Source: Pasteuria penetrans (GTDB lineage Bacteria; Bacillota; Bacilli; Thermoactinomycetales; Thermoactinomycetaceae). From it: a stretch of 64,000 nucleotides of DNA. Location of the stretch: positions 1,302,001 to 1,366,000 of the forward strand of contig NZ_UZAC03000001.1 in the NCBI RefSeq assembly GCF_900538055.1. Reading direction: 5' to 3'. Below, piece after piece: positions 8,726 to 18,459 of the stretch (positions are counted from its first letter, which is position 1; every line of letters begins with the position of its first letter). A program made the position numbers and the translations under genes. The notes under the pieces were generated by a model that was given only the letters and a program-made list of their open reading frames with translations, made no database searches and was not told the origin of the DNA.

Positions 8726-9088
8726 CTAGTCCCCTTGTACATCAGGGGAACTCTCCCCCTTCTCTCCCTTCCTATCCCCAGCTGAGGATTCGGCGGTCGA
8801 TAGACCCTTGGCCCCCTTGGGCTTGACCACCGCGTTGATAGCGGAGCGCTCAAAAACCAACCTTATATCCCCTGATCGTAAGGCAACCTCGTCTTCGTCC
8901 TCATCAATAGCAACCACTATGCCATGCATACCCCCAATGGTAATAACCTTATCACCTTTTTTTAAATTCTTAAGCATCAACAACTTTTCCTGCCTCTGCT
9001 TCCTTTGGGAACGCTGCATAAAATATATGGAACCAAACAAAATGACCATCATAAAAAGCAAATAGAATACTGAATTCATTCCATCCAA
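8726..9088 (-). CDS. yajC: Preprotein translocase accessory subunit YajC
   Basis: Small single-span membrane protein that accompanies SecDF in the Sec translocase. An N-terminal membrane segment (VFYLLFMMVILFGSIYFM) is followed by RSQRKQRQEKLLMLKNLKKGDKVITIGGMHGIV, the hallmark of the family, and VVAIDEDEDEVALRSGDIRLVFERSAI. A charged tail of about 30 residues extends beyond the usual end. An AGGAGG site lies about 11 bases before TTG 9088. The ATG at 9079 is about 20 bases away, so TTG is preferred, with moderate certainty. In Bacillus, yajC follows ruvAB-queA-tgt; here ruvB lies 1.4 kb upstream and queA and tgt are missing. Confidence 0.9.
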   Translation of the reverse strand: MDGMNSVFYLLFMMVILFGSIYFMQRSQRKQRQEKLLMLKNLKKGDKVITIGGMHGIVVAIDEDEDEVALRSGDIRLVFERSAINAVVKPKGAKGLSTAESSAGDRKGEKGESSPDVQGD

Positions 9089-9100
9089 GGGAATACACAC

Positions 9101-10550
9101 CTCCTGTATACTAAAACCACACGATGACAGAAAATTCCTCCGAAAAAGGAAAAATCACCCCCGCGCAACAATCCATGAATCTCCCACGTAAACCCTAGCA
9201 AAAAACACAATAGCTCACATCAGATATAATCCCAATATTTCCCTACCCCCAACAAACAACGCGGAATGAACACGACCAGAACCCCTATTACAAACACCGG
9301 ATAAATTCCATGCCGATATACAAACCAATATCCCCTTTCCCCGAATCTGTGACACAACAGCAACAAAATCTGGAAACCTACGCTATCCCGTCACAATATG
9401 AAAACCTTTTCAGACCACAAGGGAACACAATCCCCCAACAACCACACCCATACCAGGGTGCAAATAGAGATGGAACATATTGGTATTGGTCAGCGGCAGA
9501 ATACATCGTAATGATGAGGATGACAAAGTTTTTGCAGCAATTGAGGTACTTGCAAGCATAAACAAGAGAGCTTCATAAGCATCACGTAACGTTGTTATTG
9601 GAAAACCCCATCGGACATCTTGGCAACACAACAGTTGCAGAATACACAAACTGAATAAACAAGAAACCTACCTCCTACTATATCAAGGAAATTGGCTGGC
9701 AACAAGCCATACCTTCAGTGGAACAGGTAAGGCCACCATCACATCACCCAAACCGATAGAAAACTTCCCAAAAAGGGTGATACGTTGGCGCGCGAACCCC
9801 CCACCGATTCATAAGGGAGGCCACAGGGGATCAACAACACCACCCACGCAACCAATGAAAATCCGCGATCAATCCCACACACGGTCTGAAAAAAAATGTA
9901 AGGGGCAATGAAAGTTGATCCACTTGCCATCCACAAATAGCCCACGCAAAGCCAACCACCTTCAGAACCAGGAACCGCAGACCCACAATCCCCACGCACC
10001 TTTGTCCGTTGGATAGACCCATGTGCAGGACGACAAAAACCCGTCCTCATCCCTCAGGAACACAAAAGAAAAATTCATTCCCGTATCGCACGCAATCCGG
10101 AAGCGGGGGCTACACTCCCGAATTGCACAAAAAATGTCTGAGTTCTGCATCAGTTGACTCATATCAAACCCAATAGGGACATCGTATTATGTAAAGAGAG
10201 GGGGACACCCCACCACCTACCTCGCCTACTACCCGTACCACCACAAAGGACACCCGGAAGGAATCCCCTCAAACCCCTCGCAGTACAAATCCCCAGTGTT
10301 CCCCAACACCCATTCCAAGCTTCCTTCGTACCCAAGCCGGAGCCCAACGGGCCCGGAGGAACGTATCGGGGTTTCCCCAGGCGCCCCTAATCCCCCTTCG
10401 CCCAATTGCTTTCATGCACACAAATGAACCGACACACAACTACCATTGTCCTCTGGCATAGGCAAACACATGGGAATCTGATCAATGGACCCTATCGATA
10501 CCAACCCACTGTATGCCCTACGATCCATAACTTAGCAATTGCATATTCCC
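9101..10550. other. 1.4-kb gap between ruvB and yajC
   Basis: This is the position occupied by queA and tgt in Bacillus. I find no trace of either by eye. Minus-strand open stretches (about 9739-10162) look hydrophobic but are broken in every frame, so any gene here is beyond recognition. Confidence 0.4.
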
Positions 10551-11573
10551 TTAGGAAGGGTAGGGATCACCATCGTCCGCCCCCTCAAGATAACGCAACC
10601 CCTTACCCGTCAGACGACGCCCACGCAACGTTCTTTCCAGAAGACCTATTTGCAATAAATAAGGTTCATAGACTTCTTCCAATGTTCCGATCTCTTCCCC
10701 CATGGCCGCTGCCACGGTAGCCACACCTACTGGCCCACAGGAAAATCGATCACGGAGTAACAACAACAAGCGCCGATCTACCGTATCCAAACCCAATGGA
10801 TCTACTTGCATCTGGTTCAGAGCCTGTTCTGCAACCCCCCCGTCCAACATAGCATGCCCTTGTACCTGCACAAAATCACGCACACGCCGCAACAAGCGGT
10901 TGGCGATCCGTGGTGTACCCCTTGACCTTTTGGCAATCAAATCCACACCGGAGGATTCCACAGAAACCTCGAGAAGAGCTGCACTACGATGGAGGATGGT
11001 CCCCAAATCAGTCAGGGTATACGGCTCCAAACGATGGACGATACCAAAACGGTCGCGAAAGGGGGAGGTTAACGATCCCATCCGTGTTGTGGCCCCAACG
11101 AGGGTAAAGGATGGGAGATCCAATCGTACAGATCTCGCCCCCGGTCCCTTACCGAGGACGATATCAAGAGCAAAGTCCTCCATAGCTGGATACAGAACCT
11201 CTGTCGACGTCCGGGGAAGACGATGAATTTCATCAATAAAAAGCACATCATGGTTTTGTAGGTTCGTCAGCATAGCTGCTAGATCCCCTGGCCGATCCAT
11301 GGCAGGCCCTGATGTAACATTGATCTGCACACCCAACTCCTGTGCAATGATCCTCGCCAACGTAGTTTTCCCCAATCCAGGAGGACCATGCAAAAGCACA
11401 TGGTCCAAGGCCTCTCCCCGTTTTCGGGCTGCGGCGATATAAATTTCTAAATTTTCCTTCACTTGCGTTTGTCCAATGTACGCCGCCAATGTCCGAGGAC
11501 GTAGACTACGCTCTATCGAATCGGTGTTTTCATGCGATGACGGAGACAATTCTCCTTCAACCTGCGAATGCAA
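10551..11573 (-). CDS. ruvB: Holliday junction branch migration ATPase RuvB
   Basis: Hexameric AAA+ motor that drives branch migration with RuvA. The 340-residue protein has Walker A ([12 protein letters not shown]), Walker B ([10 protein letters not shown]), sensor 1 ([21 protein letters not shown]), the arginine-finger region and the C-terminal winged helix ([38 protein letters not shown]). Start is TTG 11573, preceded at four bases by GGGGGGAGGGG. It is the third gene of a ruvC-ruvA-ruvB run on the minus strand, 42 bp after ruvA. Confidence 0.97.
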   Translation of the reverse strand: MHSQVEGELSPSSHENTDSIERSLRPRTLAAYIGQTQVKENLEIYIAAARKRGEALDHVLLHGPPGLGKTTLARIIAQELGVQINVTSGPAMDRPGDLAAMLTNLQNHDVLFIDEIHRLPRTSTEVLYPAMEDFALDIVLGKGPGARSVRLDLPSFTLVGATTRMGSLTSPFRDRFGIVHRLEPYTLTDLGTILHRSAALLEVSVESSGVDLIAKRSRGTPRIANRLLRRVRDFVQVQGHAMLDGGVAEQALNQMQVDPLGLDTVDRRLLLLLRDRFSCGPVGVATVAAAMGEEIGTLEEVYEPYLLQIGLLERTLRGRRLTGKGLRYLEGADDGDPYPS

Positions 11574-11615
11574 CAGCCCCTCCCCCCTATTCCTTGCCCC
11601 TCGACACCCTGCATT

Positions 11616-12233
11616 CTACTTGCTACCCAATAATTGCAAAGCCCTCCGCAACCACGATCTACCCTCATCCGACATACTGACAGGTAGGGATGTGGACTGG
11701 ACAGCCCCCGTTGCCTCCCTCTTATTGTAGCCAAGGGATTGGAGAGCGGCAATGACTTCCTCCCCCATCATCTGTCGTGGAATGCCCTCAGGTGAAATAC
11801 CCCCAGGGGATTCGGATGATACCCCTATCTCCGTAAAAACAGACCTACGATCTTGTAATTCCAAAATGATTCGCTGTGCTGTTTTACGACCAATTCCTGG
11901 TACCCTTTCAAAGAAAGCATGATCCCCGTCGTGAATTGCCTGGGCCAACTGGGAAACTGTACTCCTCTCCAATATCAAACAGGCGGCCTTGGGTCCTACA
12001 CCGTGCGCCTGCAACAATTGACGAAAACAATCACGTAACAAACGTGTGGGAAATCCATACCATGTACGTACCTCATCACGTACCATCTCATGGATATACA
12101 AAATTATTTCCTCTTCCAAACGGGGCGAAGATCCACCAACCAAGAGAATCTCGTAACCGATCCCGCCACCGGTCTCCACAACCACACCCCGTGTGGTTAC
12201 ATGGAATACCACACCACGTAGAAAATCAATCAT
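11616..12233 (-). CDS. ruvA: Holliday junction DNA-binding protein RuvA
   Basis: Tetrameric junction-binding partner of RuvB. The 205-residue protein begins with the oligonucleotide-binding fold (MIDFLRGVVFH..TRGVVVETGGGIGYEI), continues with the helix-hairpin-helix segment (RVPGIGRKTAQRIILELQDR), and ends with the RuvB-binding UBA-like domain (VIAALQSLGYNKREA). Its ATG overlaps the ruvC stop as ATGA, indicating translational coupling. Confidence 0.96.
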   Translation of the reverse strand: MIDFLRGVVFHVTTRGVVVETGGGIGYEILLVGGSSPRLEEEIILYIHEMVRDEVRTWYGFPTRLLRDCFRQLLQAHGVGPKAACLILERSTVSQLAQAIHDGDHAFFERVPGIGRKTAQRIILELQDRRSVFTEIGVSSESPGGISPEGIPRQMMGEEVIAALQSLGYNKREATGAVQSTSLPVSMSDEGRSWLRRALQLLGSK

Positions 12234-12748
12234 CGGCCCCCCTCATCCCATACCTGGAGACCGCAAATCGCCACGGCTAAAGCATCCGCCGTATCATCGG
12301 GTTGGGGAATACCGGGAAGACCCAGAAGACGAGTAACCATATGTTGAACCTGCTTCTTATCGGCCCTTCCATAACCTGTCACTGCCATCTTCACCTGCGA
12401 AGGGGTAACAATCCGTACGGGTAGGGAAACCTGCGCGCAATGCAGGGAAAGCACCCCCCAAACTTGTCCCACATGAAAAGCGGTCGTCACATTACGCTGA
12501 AAGAAAAGACGCTCCACGGTCACACCCTGCAGACGATACCGAGTCAACAGTTTCTGAACCCCCTGCGAGAGGGAAAGTAATCGTTCGGGTAACGCCAGCC
12601 CCTTTGCGGTCGTAAGACAGCCGTGGGTTAGGGACCGAAAGCGACAACCCTGTTTATATACAATTCCATACCCCAGGCGTGCAATACCAGGATCGAAACC
12701 GATGATACAGGCATCTGGCTGTGGTATAGGAGAAATAATATCTAAAAT
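12230..12748 (-). CDS. ruvC: Crossover junction endonuclease RuvC, apparent ATT start
   Basis: Holliday junction resolvase. The complete RNase H-like fold can be read: IIGFDPGIARLGYGIV with the first catalytic Asp, VTVERLFFQRNVTTAF with the catalytic Glu, VKMAVTGYGRADKKQVQ, and PDDTADALAVAI with the last acidic cluster. No ATG, GTG or TTG lies upstream of this fold before the in-frame TGA at 12763-12761. The only in-frame standard start (TTG 12547) would delete the first catalytic Asp. ATT 12748 is preferred because GAGGGGGGG lies five to six bases upstream; it gives 172 residues, the normal RuvC size. ATT 12739, ATT 12736 or ATA 12727 are alternatives. Bacilli usually use RecU instead of RuvC. 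Confidence 0.8.
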   Translation of the reverse strand: MLDIISPIPQPDACIIGFDPGIARLGYGIVYKQGCRFRSLTHGCLTTAKGLALPERLLSLSQGVQKLLTRYRLQGVTVERLFFQRNVTTAFHVGQVWGVLSLHCAQVSLPVRIVTPSQVKMAVTGYGRADKKQVQHMVTRLLGLPGIPQPDDTADALAVAICGLQVWDEGGR

Positions 12749-12833
12749 AAAAACCCCCCCTCATCATCCCACATCTTTCCTTCTTGTATGTTTGTATGTA
12801 TGAAAGAAACATTCCGAAATTCACATCAATTCT

Positions 12834-13700
12834 TCAATGAATAGCCTCTTTTTTGAAACGTCCTCCCTGTACATCATGAATCGTACCGATAGCAAGGAAG
12901 GCATTTGGATCCACCTCGGCGATAATCGTTTTGAGCTTGGCCTGCTCAAGGCGGGTAACAATACAAAAGATTACCATTTTCCCTTCTCTGGTATAACCAC
13001 CCTCACCATAGAGATAGGTAACACCCCGCCCCAAACGCTGGAGAATGACTTGGGCAATGTGGGCACTATGATCACTGATAATCCAAACAGACTTGGTTTC
13101 ATCCAAACCCTCCACCACAATGTCCATGGTTTTGAAGGCAATGAAATAGCATATCAGGGAGTACATAGCGTGATCCCAGCCAAAGAAAAATCCCGCCGCG
13201 CACAAAATAAAAAAGTTGACAAACATAACGATCTGCCCAATGGAAAAGGGGAGATGGCGCGATATCGTAATCCCCAAAATCTCGACCCCATCCAACGAAC
13301 CACCATACCGCAGAACGAGACCCACCCCGATACCCTGAAGGATCCCGCCAAATACCGCTGCATTGAGGAGGTCACGTGTCGCTGGTCCCATGTGGGACAA
13401 AAAGATCGTTCCCAACGCCAAACTGGTTACACCCAACAACGTAAGAAAAGCGAAGGTTTTTCCAATTTGCCGGTAACCATAAACGAAGAATGGAAGACTG
13501 AAAACTACAAGGAAAAAACCGAGGGGTAAGGCCGTACGGTAAGCCGCCAAAATAGAAACACCGGTCACACCCCCATCGATGATGCGATTGGGGATCATAA
13601 AAAACTGTAGGGAACAGGCCACCAATAGGGAACCCAAAATGACAAAAAGGGAGCGGATGCTAACTCGTCCTAGCAACAGCCACTGTTTTCTGGAAAGCAT
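12834..13700 (-). CDS. YitT family membrane protein (DUF161/DUF2179)
   Basis: The 288-residue protein has five or six N-terminal membrane segments (residues about 10-190), starting RSLFVILGSLLVACSLQFFMIPNRIIDGGVTGVSI, the classic opening of the family. It ends in a soluble domain with GRGVTYLYGEGGYTREGKMVIFCIVTRLEQAKLKTII and DPNAFLAIGTIHDVQGG. Function is unknown; paralogues are numerous in Bacillales. Start is ATG 13700. It lies 23 bp downstream of the polysaccharide deacetylase on the same strand, so they probably form an operon. Confidence 0.92.
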   Translation of the reverse strand: MLSRKQWLLLGRVSIRSLFVILGSLLVACSLQFFMIPNRIIDGGVTGVSILAAYRTALPLGFFLVVFSLPFFVYGYRQIGKTFAFLTLLGVTSLALGTIFLSHMGPATRDLLNAAVFGGILQGIGVGLVLRYGGSLDGVEILGITISRHLPFSIGQIVMFVNFFILCAAGFFFGWDHAMYSLICYFIAFKTMDIVVEGLDETKSVWIISDHSAHIAQVILQRLGRGVTYLYGEGGYTREGKMVIFCIVTRLEQAKLKTIIAEVDPNAFLAIGTIHDVQGGRFKKEAIH

Positions 13701-13723
13701 AGGATTATAATCGTGCCCTTCCT

Positions 13724-14500
13724 CTATCGGTAGGCCTTCATGCGCAAAAGTTGATCTACCGTTACCATTTTATATCCGGAGCGCCTGAGAAAACGAATGA
13801 TTTTGGGCAATGCCTCCAATGTACCATGAAGACGTTGCTCTCCACCTGCTGAATGCTGGAGGATGATGGCCCCCGGGTGAACCCCCTGCTGGATCGTCTC
13901 GATGATGGAACTTGCAGAACGACCGGACCAATCCCGTGTATCCACGCTCCAGTGTACCACGGTGAACCCATGATCGGAAAGCATGCGTACCAAACGTTTG
14001 TTCATGGAACCAAAAGGGGGACGAATCAACCTTGGCCGTTTGCCTACAAGATTCTGGATGATCCACTGAGTACGGTAGATTTCCTTTTGGGCCTCGGCCC
14101 TCGAAATATAGGGCAAATAGGGGTGACTCCATGTGTGGTTTCCGATCACATGCCCCTCCCGCACCATCCGCTGCAAAAGACGGGGATTGCGTTGCATGAG
14201 TTCACCAACTACAAAAAAGGTAGCCTTTACCCCCTCACGACGCAAGATATCAAGGACCCGTTTGGTATAGTACTCATCGGGGCCATCGTCAAAGGTGAGT
14301 GCCACCCAACGCCGCGATCGATCCCCTTGATAGTACAGTTGTTTTTTAGCAATCGCTTCTTTGAATGCTTCCGGTTCGTCAATAGGGGAATCCTGGATGA
14401 TCACCTCCTTGGACCAACCCCCATCCATTCTGGGTACCACCCACAAGGAAAGCAATAACGCTATAATGCATCCTACTCCCAACCGAATTCGCTGACCCAT
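13724..14500 (-). CDS. Exported polysaccharide deacetylase (NodB domain)
   Basis: The 258-residue protein has an N-terminal signal or anchor segment (about residues 5-25) followed by a NodB domain. All five motifs are present: TFDDGPD (metal and base Asp), NHTWSH (metal His pair), RPPFGSMN, DTRDWSG and ILQHSAG. It should remove acetyl groups from peptidoglycan or another N-acetylated glycan outside the membrane. In spore formers such enzymes (PdaA, PdaB) act in cortex maturation; which subfamily this belongs to cannot be settled by eye. Probable operon with the YitT gene just downstream. Confidence 0.93.
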   Translation of the reverse strand: MGQRIRLGVGCIIALLLSLWVVPRMDGGWSKEVIIQDSPIDEPEAFKEAIAKKQLYYQGDRSRRWVALTFDDGPDEYYTKRVLDILRREGVKATFFVVGELMQRNPRLLQRMVREGHVIGNHTWSHPYLPYISRAEAQKEIYRTQWIIQNLVGKRPRLIRPPFGSMNKRLVRMLSDHGFTVVHWSVDTRDWSGRSASSIIETIQQGVHPGAIILQHSAGGEQRLHGTLEALPKIIRFLRRSGYKMVTVDQLLRMKAYR

Positions 14501-14733
14501 ATTCCCGTCACCCCCATGCCCGATTAGTATGATTCAAATGGGCTACCGGTATGGGGGTGGACCCTTTGGTTTTGTTATTTTAACAAGGATTTTCTTGTAT
14601 ATTATAGTATTTTATCAATTATTAGCAAGCAAAATTGGGATTATGAATATTTGGGAGAAAAAAGGAAAACAGGACCAAATTGGGGATGCAACCGATACGA
14701 ATCAACATCACGTTCCATCCACTGGGGAATCCC

Positions 14734-15702
14734 TCACATAAGTACCCTCTTTTCCATAATCCGAATCATCTCTTCCAAAAAACGAATAGAAACCTGAATA
14801 GGCGACGTAATTATTGCTAAAAATAATATCAAAATGAAATCATGAACGGATAGGGAAGAACCATGGATGGATAGAAACAGATAAGGCGCACTCGCCCTTA
14901 ATAAGGGCTGCAGCAAAGGTAAGTAAATCCAAACCATGAATCCATGGAGCAATGGAATCCCCAACCCTATTGTCAATAAAGAACGGTACCAATACTTAGT
15001 GTTCCATGGATGTTGAGGGGAGAAACTACACCCAAACCAATGTACAAAGAACGCCAAAATACCAAAAATGCCAACAAAAAAAATCATCCCGACTTCCCAT
15101 TTCTCCATCATCGTGTAGTAATAAAAAAGCGAAGTAGAAACAATATATAACATGATACATAACAAAAATATAATATTTCTTAAAATGTTATATTTTTTAT
15201 TTAAATAAAAATATTTTTTCCACTCCCTATCCCAGTAGTTCAAACATAACATCAACCCCTCGCGTCCGTTCCACGATTCCCGTAACCATGGAATCCAGGG
15301 AAGGGAACAAAAAATGCAGAGGGAAATATATAAGACAATAAAAAATATAGTAAGCGGAAATGGGATAGATGTTAAATTATCTCTAAAAAATACCAACAGG
15401 AATGAAATTATCATAGTTACCAGGAATATAACAATCCGAAATCCACCAACATTGCCCTTGTTCTTCATTCCTTGCCCTTCTGCCCTTGTATTATGAGACA
15501 TACAGTGTAGAAAGAATCTAGGATTTATAATGCAAAGAACTGGAAACAAAAAAATAAAGGAAAATGCACAGAAAGTGATAATAGATACACCATGGGAAAA
15601 GGCATACACTCCCATCCACGCTGCAATCGGGAATAATAATAACAATCTAGGCAATATTATGTAAAGTAAGAAGAGAGAGAAACCATGAATTTCCAACACC
15701 CC
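14734..15702 (-). CDS. Polytopic membrane protein of unknown function
   Basis: About 322 residues if ATG 15702 is used. Eight or so strongly hydrophobic segments cover most of the chain, with one basic loop rich in Gly and Asn (around HNTRAEGQGMKNKGNVGG) and another rich in Tyr, Lys and Trp (YWDREWKKYFYLNKKYN). No family motif was recognised. The longer frame to 15747 uses a GTG that lies inside an intron domain V relic, so it is not believed. It lies about 960 bp downstream of the halocin-like precursor on the same strand, which makes a transport or immunity role for that peptide possible but unproven. Confidence 0.65.
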   Translation of the reverse strand, partial: GVLEIHGFSLFLLYIILPRLLLLFPIAAWMGVYAFSHGVSIITFCAFSFIFLFPVLCIINPRFFLHCMSHNTRAEGQGMKNKGNVGGFRIVIFLVTMIISFLLVFFRDNLTSIPFPLTIFFIVLYISLCIFCSLPWIPWLRESWNGREGLMLCLNYWDREWKKYFYLNKKYNILRNIIFLLCIMLYIVSTSLFYYYTMMEKWEVGMIFFVGIFGILAFFVHWFGCSFSPQHPWNTKYWYRSLLTIGLGIPLLHGFMVWIYLPLLQPLLRASAPYLFLSIHGSSLSVHDFILILFLAIITSPIQVSIRFLEEMIRIMEKRVLM

Positions 15703-15734
15703 CATTACAATGGAACCAACATTTTGCCGATCCT

Positions 15735-16080
15735 CCCACAGCTCCACACGTACTACCCTCGCATTATGCAGCTCCTATTGTCCCATCAACATCGCCCCTT
15801 GACAATTATTCATAATTCTGATGTTATCCGGTACAACCCTACAATTCACTACGCCTCTTATGAACAAGAGGTTCATCACCACTATGAGTACAAACCCAAC
15901 CTTGCGACTAAGCCCTCTAGAACCATACATAATAGTCTCACACATTACCATTGCCCGAGTCAATATTCCCCAGCGGATCCAGTGAACGATCGATCTTGGG
16001 GTGATAGACCTTACCTTCACCATAACGCCAGACTCTATCTGCTTTCAGATTGCATAATTCTGTACCCAGAATCTAATCAT
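15735..16080 (-). mobile_element. Group II intron 3' fragment
   Basis: On the minus strand, GAGCTGCATAATGCGAGGGTAGTACGTG (15748-15775, split by small changes) matches domain V of the copies at 7509 and 44849. Upstream of it, around 15850-15900, lies a degenerate version of the block beginning ACTCATAGTAGTGA. The stem ends carry substitutions and the fragment is truncated, so it is inactive. Confidence 0.6.
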
Positions 16081-16119
16081 TCGAAATGATGCCCCTTCCC
16101 TCACACACAGCCCTGGCAG

Positions 16120-16450
16120 CATCCGAACGGGTGTATGCATTTTCTGGGGGGATTTTTAGTCCTACTTTTTTGCCTCTTTGGGTGCCCTTTTCCTGTATTT
16201 TTTAATAATAATTATTTTACTAATTTGTTATAGATAGAAAATTCGTTTCTGTCCTCTGGTCTCCTCTCGTCCATTTTTATTATGAATCCTATAGGGATTG
16301 GAAAAAGGGCGATTCTTACTTTACCAAATTTTCGATCTAAATCGCAGAAACACATGATTCCATACTATTTTCTGATTTTCTTCCCAATCCCTATGATTCA
16401 TGCTGTCTTCTGGTCCGTTCTTTCTTGCCGTTTCTGGTGATAACGGAGAC
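16120..16450. repeat. Dispersed repeat shared with 50315-50600
   Basis: The two segments share collinear blocks, including TATAGATAGAAAATT/TATAGGTAGAAAATTA and TTTCTGGTGATAACG.AGACA. Both sit directly beside a group II intron fragment, so this is probably duplicated flanking DNA or part of a larger element. No frame is conserved. Confidence 0.6.
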
Positions 16451-16564
16451 AGAAGAGGAGAGATCGTTCTCCATTTTTTTATCACAAATAGGAGCCAGTA
16501 AGGCGGTATGAGTATTGTGTTCCATCAATCTATAATCCTACCCGCTATTCCATAAAATTTTTAA

Positions 16565-16640
16565 TTTTTATGGAGGGAGCACCCAAAATGGGGGGGAAAT
16601 CCCCCCAAAAACCCTGTTCAGAAATTCACACCCCCAACGG
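16565..16640 (-). terminator. Candidate terminator after the halocin-like gene
   Basis: On the minus strand a GGGGGG-ATTT-CCCCCC hairpin is followed by CATTTT, beginning about 50 bases after the stop codon. The same sequence context (TGTGAATT..GAAC..GGTTTT..GGGGATTTCCCCC) occurs after the gene ending at 34365 and, degraded, at 269-330. Confidence 0.55.
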
Positions 16641-16660
16641 GATGATGCCAAAAATTCCCA

Positions 16661-17620
16661 TTAACCACAAATACCCGTTCTGGTACAGATCTGATACTGT
16701 GCTTCCCCACACCCAAGGAAGAACGCATAAGAACAAACACCGAGACAGCCAGTCCCTAGGATAGCCATTACCCAGGGTATACGCCCCCTTGCAGCAAATT
16801 TAATACACACCCCTGCACAACTACTTTCACCGGGAATAGCACAGGATGCACCCACAAGAGCATTACAATGGGAACAAACAGAAAATAATCTATCCCAGAT
16901 ACCCCGCCTCCCTCTAACTTGCCCAGTCAATTCTGAATCAACATAACTATCCGGGATCAACTCCCCTTTGTCATTCCATATGTCCCCATGACTATCAAGA
17001 TGAAACACCTCCGTCCTGCCCTCGCGAAAGATATAAAAGGATTTCTTCCCCTCAGATGGGATCACAGCCACTACCGGTATGGCCCTATCATCCTTGATCC
17101 AAGGCCTTATCATATAACCCATACGTTCACCCGTATACTTATGTCGAAGCAAGTAAGAAGCGGAGAACACGGGAGAAAGGTCTAACTTTTCCTTGAGTTC
17201 CTTTGGAATACCCTCTTGATTTTTAAAAAAAGTTCTATAAAATTTTATATCTTGATACTCTATTTTATCACTAACTTCGATATTCCTTTCATTCAGGTAA
17301 GAATACACACCTAACTCCCGAATTGCCTTCAGGGATCTATCTAATACAATATTGTGAAAATTTTCATCGTAACCCGGCAATTGTTCAGGAGATATCTCCT
17401 TCTCTTCAAAGAGACCCTCCCAATCAACTTTCTTACAGGATGAATTACCAGATCCTTGTCCTTCTGAGGATGATCTGCCTATATTGGAAGAAAAATCATC
17501 CACAGAATCCATAGCACTTCCCTGCTCATGGGGTATGATGAGTCCTGATATAAGAACCCCCACACTAATAGAAGAAAATAACCTACGAAATCCCATAGAC
17601 ATACAACGGTCATATCCCAC
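16661..17620 (-). CDS. Secreted precursor with halocin C8-like bacteriocin domain
   Basis: The 319-residue precursor has a signal peptide at about residues 9-36 (basic FRR, hydrophobic SISVGVLISGLIIP), a Ser/Gly-rich linker, a central soluble domain (about 65-240) and a glycine-rich C-terminal domain. That domain has ten cysteines at 249, 252, 260, 268, 272, 292, 296, 304, 312 and 318. From memory of mature halocin C8, its ten cysteines also span 70 residues. Six of the ten relative positions coincide (1, 4, 12, 24, 64, 70), and the ends match closely (GCG.A....C.R.G.C). In the halocin precursor the N-terminal part acts as immunity protein; the central domain here could do the same. Start choice is uncertain (GTG 17620, ATG 17602 or 17596). 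Confidence 0.75.
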   Translation of the reverse strand: MGYDRCMSMGFRRLFSSISVGVLISGLIIPHEQGSAMDSVDDFSSNIGRSSSEGQGSGNSSCKKVDWEGLFEEKEISPEQLPGYDENFHNIVLDRSLKAIRELGVYSYLNERNIEVSDKIEYQDIKFYRTFFKNQEGIPKELKEKLDLSPVFSASYLLRHKYTGERMGYMIRPWIKDDRAIPVVAVIPSEGKKSFYIFREGRTEVFHLDSHGDIWNDKGELIPDSYVDSELTGQVRGRRGIWDRLFSVCSHCNALVGASCAIPGESSCAGVCIKFAARGRIPWVMAILGTGCLGVCSYAFFLGCGEAQYQICTRTGICG

Positions 17621-18459
17621 TTTCCGCTGTAAGATTCAAGAGCGGGTAGTCTGTGGTCCCTAAAAATTCCCTATTTGCGTCTTTTCGATTAACAATTGTT
17701 TTTATGTTTTTAATAAATAGATAGAAATTTATTGTTAAATCATATTGTAAATAGCACAAAAGGCGTTATAGGGGTGCTTTTTCTCGGAATCGTGGTTAGA
17801 TATATCTTCAGAATAATTTTATTTTAATCAGGGGGTTCCCTCTGGAGGAATCCATAGGTCAGCAAAACGTCCCTCCTACACGAAACGGGAATCTCAGTAG
17901 AACCTAAAGCTCTCCCTCCCCCTGTTTTTGGTCTCTGTTTTTGCCTTTAGTCCCTTGATCTTTTGTTTTGATTCCCTTGTGTTTTTGTTCTTTTCCCCTT
18001 GCCCCCTGGCCTAGGCCAGGGGGTTTTCGCGCCCCTACCCCTCCTCCCTCCAACTCACCATTGTTGTTTGTGTTGGCCTGGCCCATTGTGTAATGGCGCC
18101 TGGCTTCTCCATCGTGGGGGCTCCAGAATGGCGCTGCTGCATGGCCTTCTTTTATCCCTCTCCCTTGTGGGGAAGGGGGGTTCTTCTATGACTGTCGTTG
18201 CCCTTATGTAGCCCTATGCGACCCTATAGTCCTTCTCACTTTTACATACGCAATTCCCGCTATTGCCCTTGGGAAACAGTCGATCCTCTACTCAAAAACT
18301 CTGTTCCATGATCCCTTCTGGATCCTCCGCGATATGCATGATGATCAACAGGGTTAGGTGAGATAAAAAAGGGAAATACAAGACAAGAGTGGGGAAATGT
18401 ATAGAGGACAACCGCTTGGTTTCTGAAATGAAAAACTTAATATAGGAAAGGTTGGTTTT
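17621..18459. other. Gap between bacteriocin-like gene and transposase
   Basis: AT-rich up to about 17870, then an unusual T/C-rich stretch (17900-18000) and a perfect 22-bp palindrome. The minus-strand frame at 17904-18086 (rich in Lys, Gln and Gly) contains that palindrome and has no ribosome-binding site, so I do not call it. No transposon terminal repeat was identified. Confidence 0.4.
18002..18026 (+). terminator. Strong hairpin followed by T-run
   Basis: CCCCCTGGCC-TA-GGCCAGGGGG is a perfect palindrome followed by TTTT on the plus strand. No plus-strand gene is recognised upstream, so it may insulate the transposase from outside transcription or belong to a lost gene. Confidence 0.6.

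Noticed and set aside
9739-10162. Hydrophobic minus-strand frames between ruvB and yajC
   Set aside because: Broken in all frames, with no recognisable QueA, Tgt or SecDF motif.
12230-12547. Short RuvC starting at TTG 12547
   Set aside because: It would remove the first catalytic Asp and half the nuclease fold, which are clearly encoded upstream in the same frame.
17904-18086. Lys/Gln/Gly-rich minus-strand frame resembling a collagen fragment
   Set aside because: Glycines do not keep a triplet register, there is no ribosome-binding site, and a perfect terminator palindrome lies inside it.
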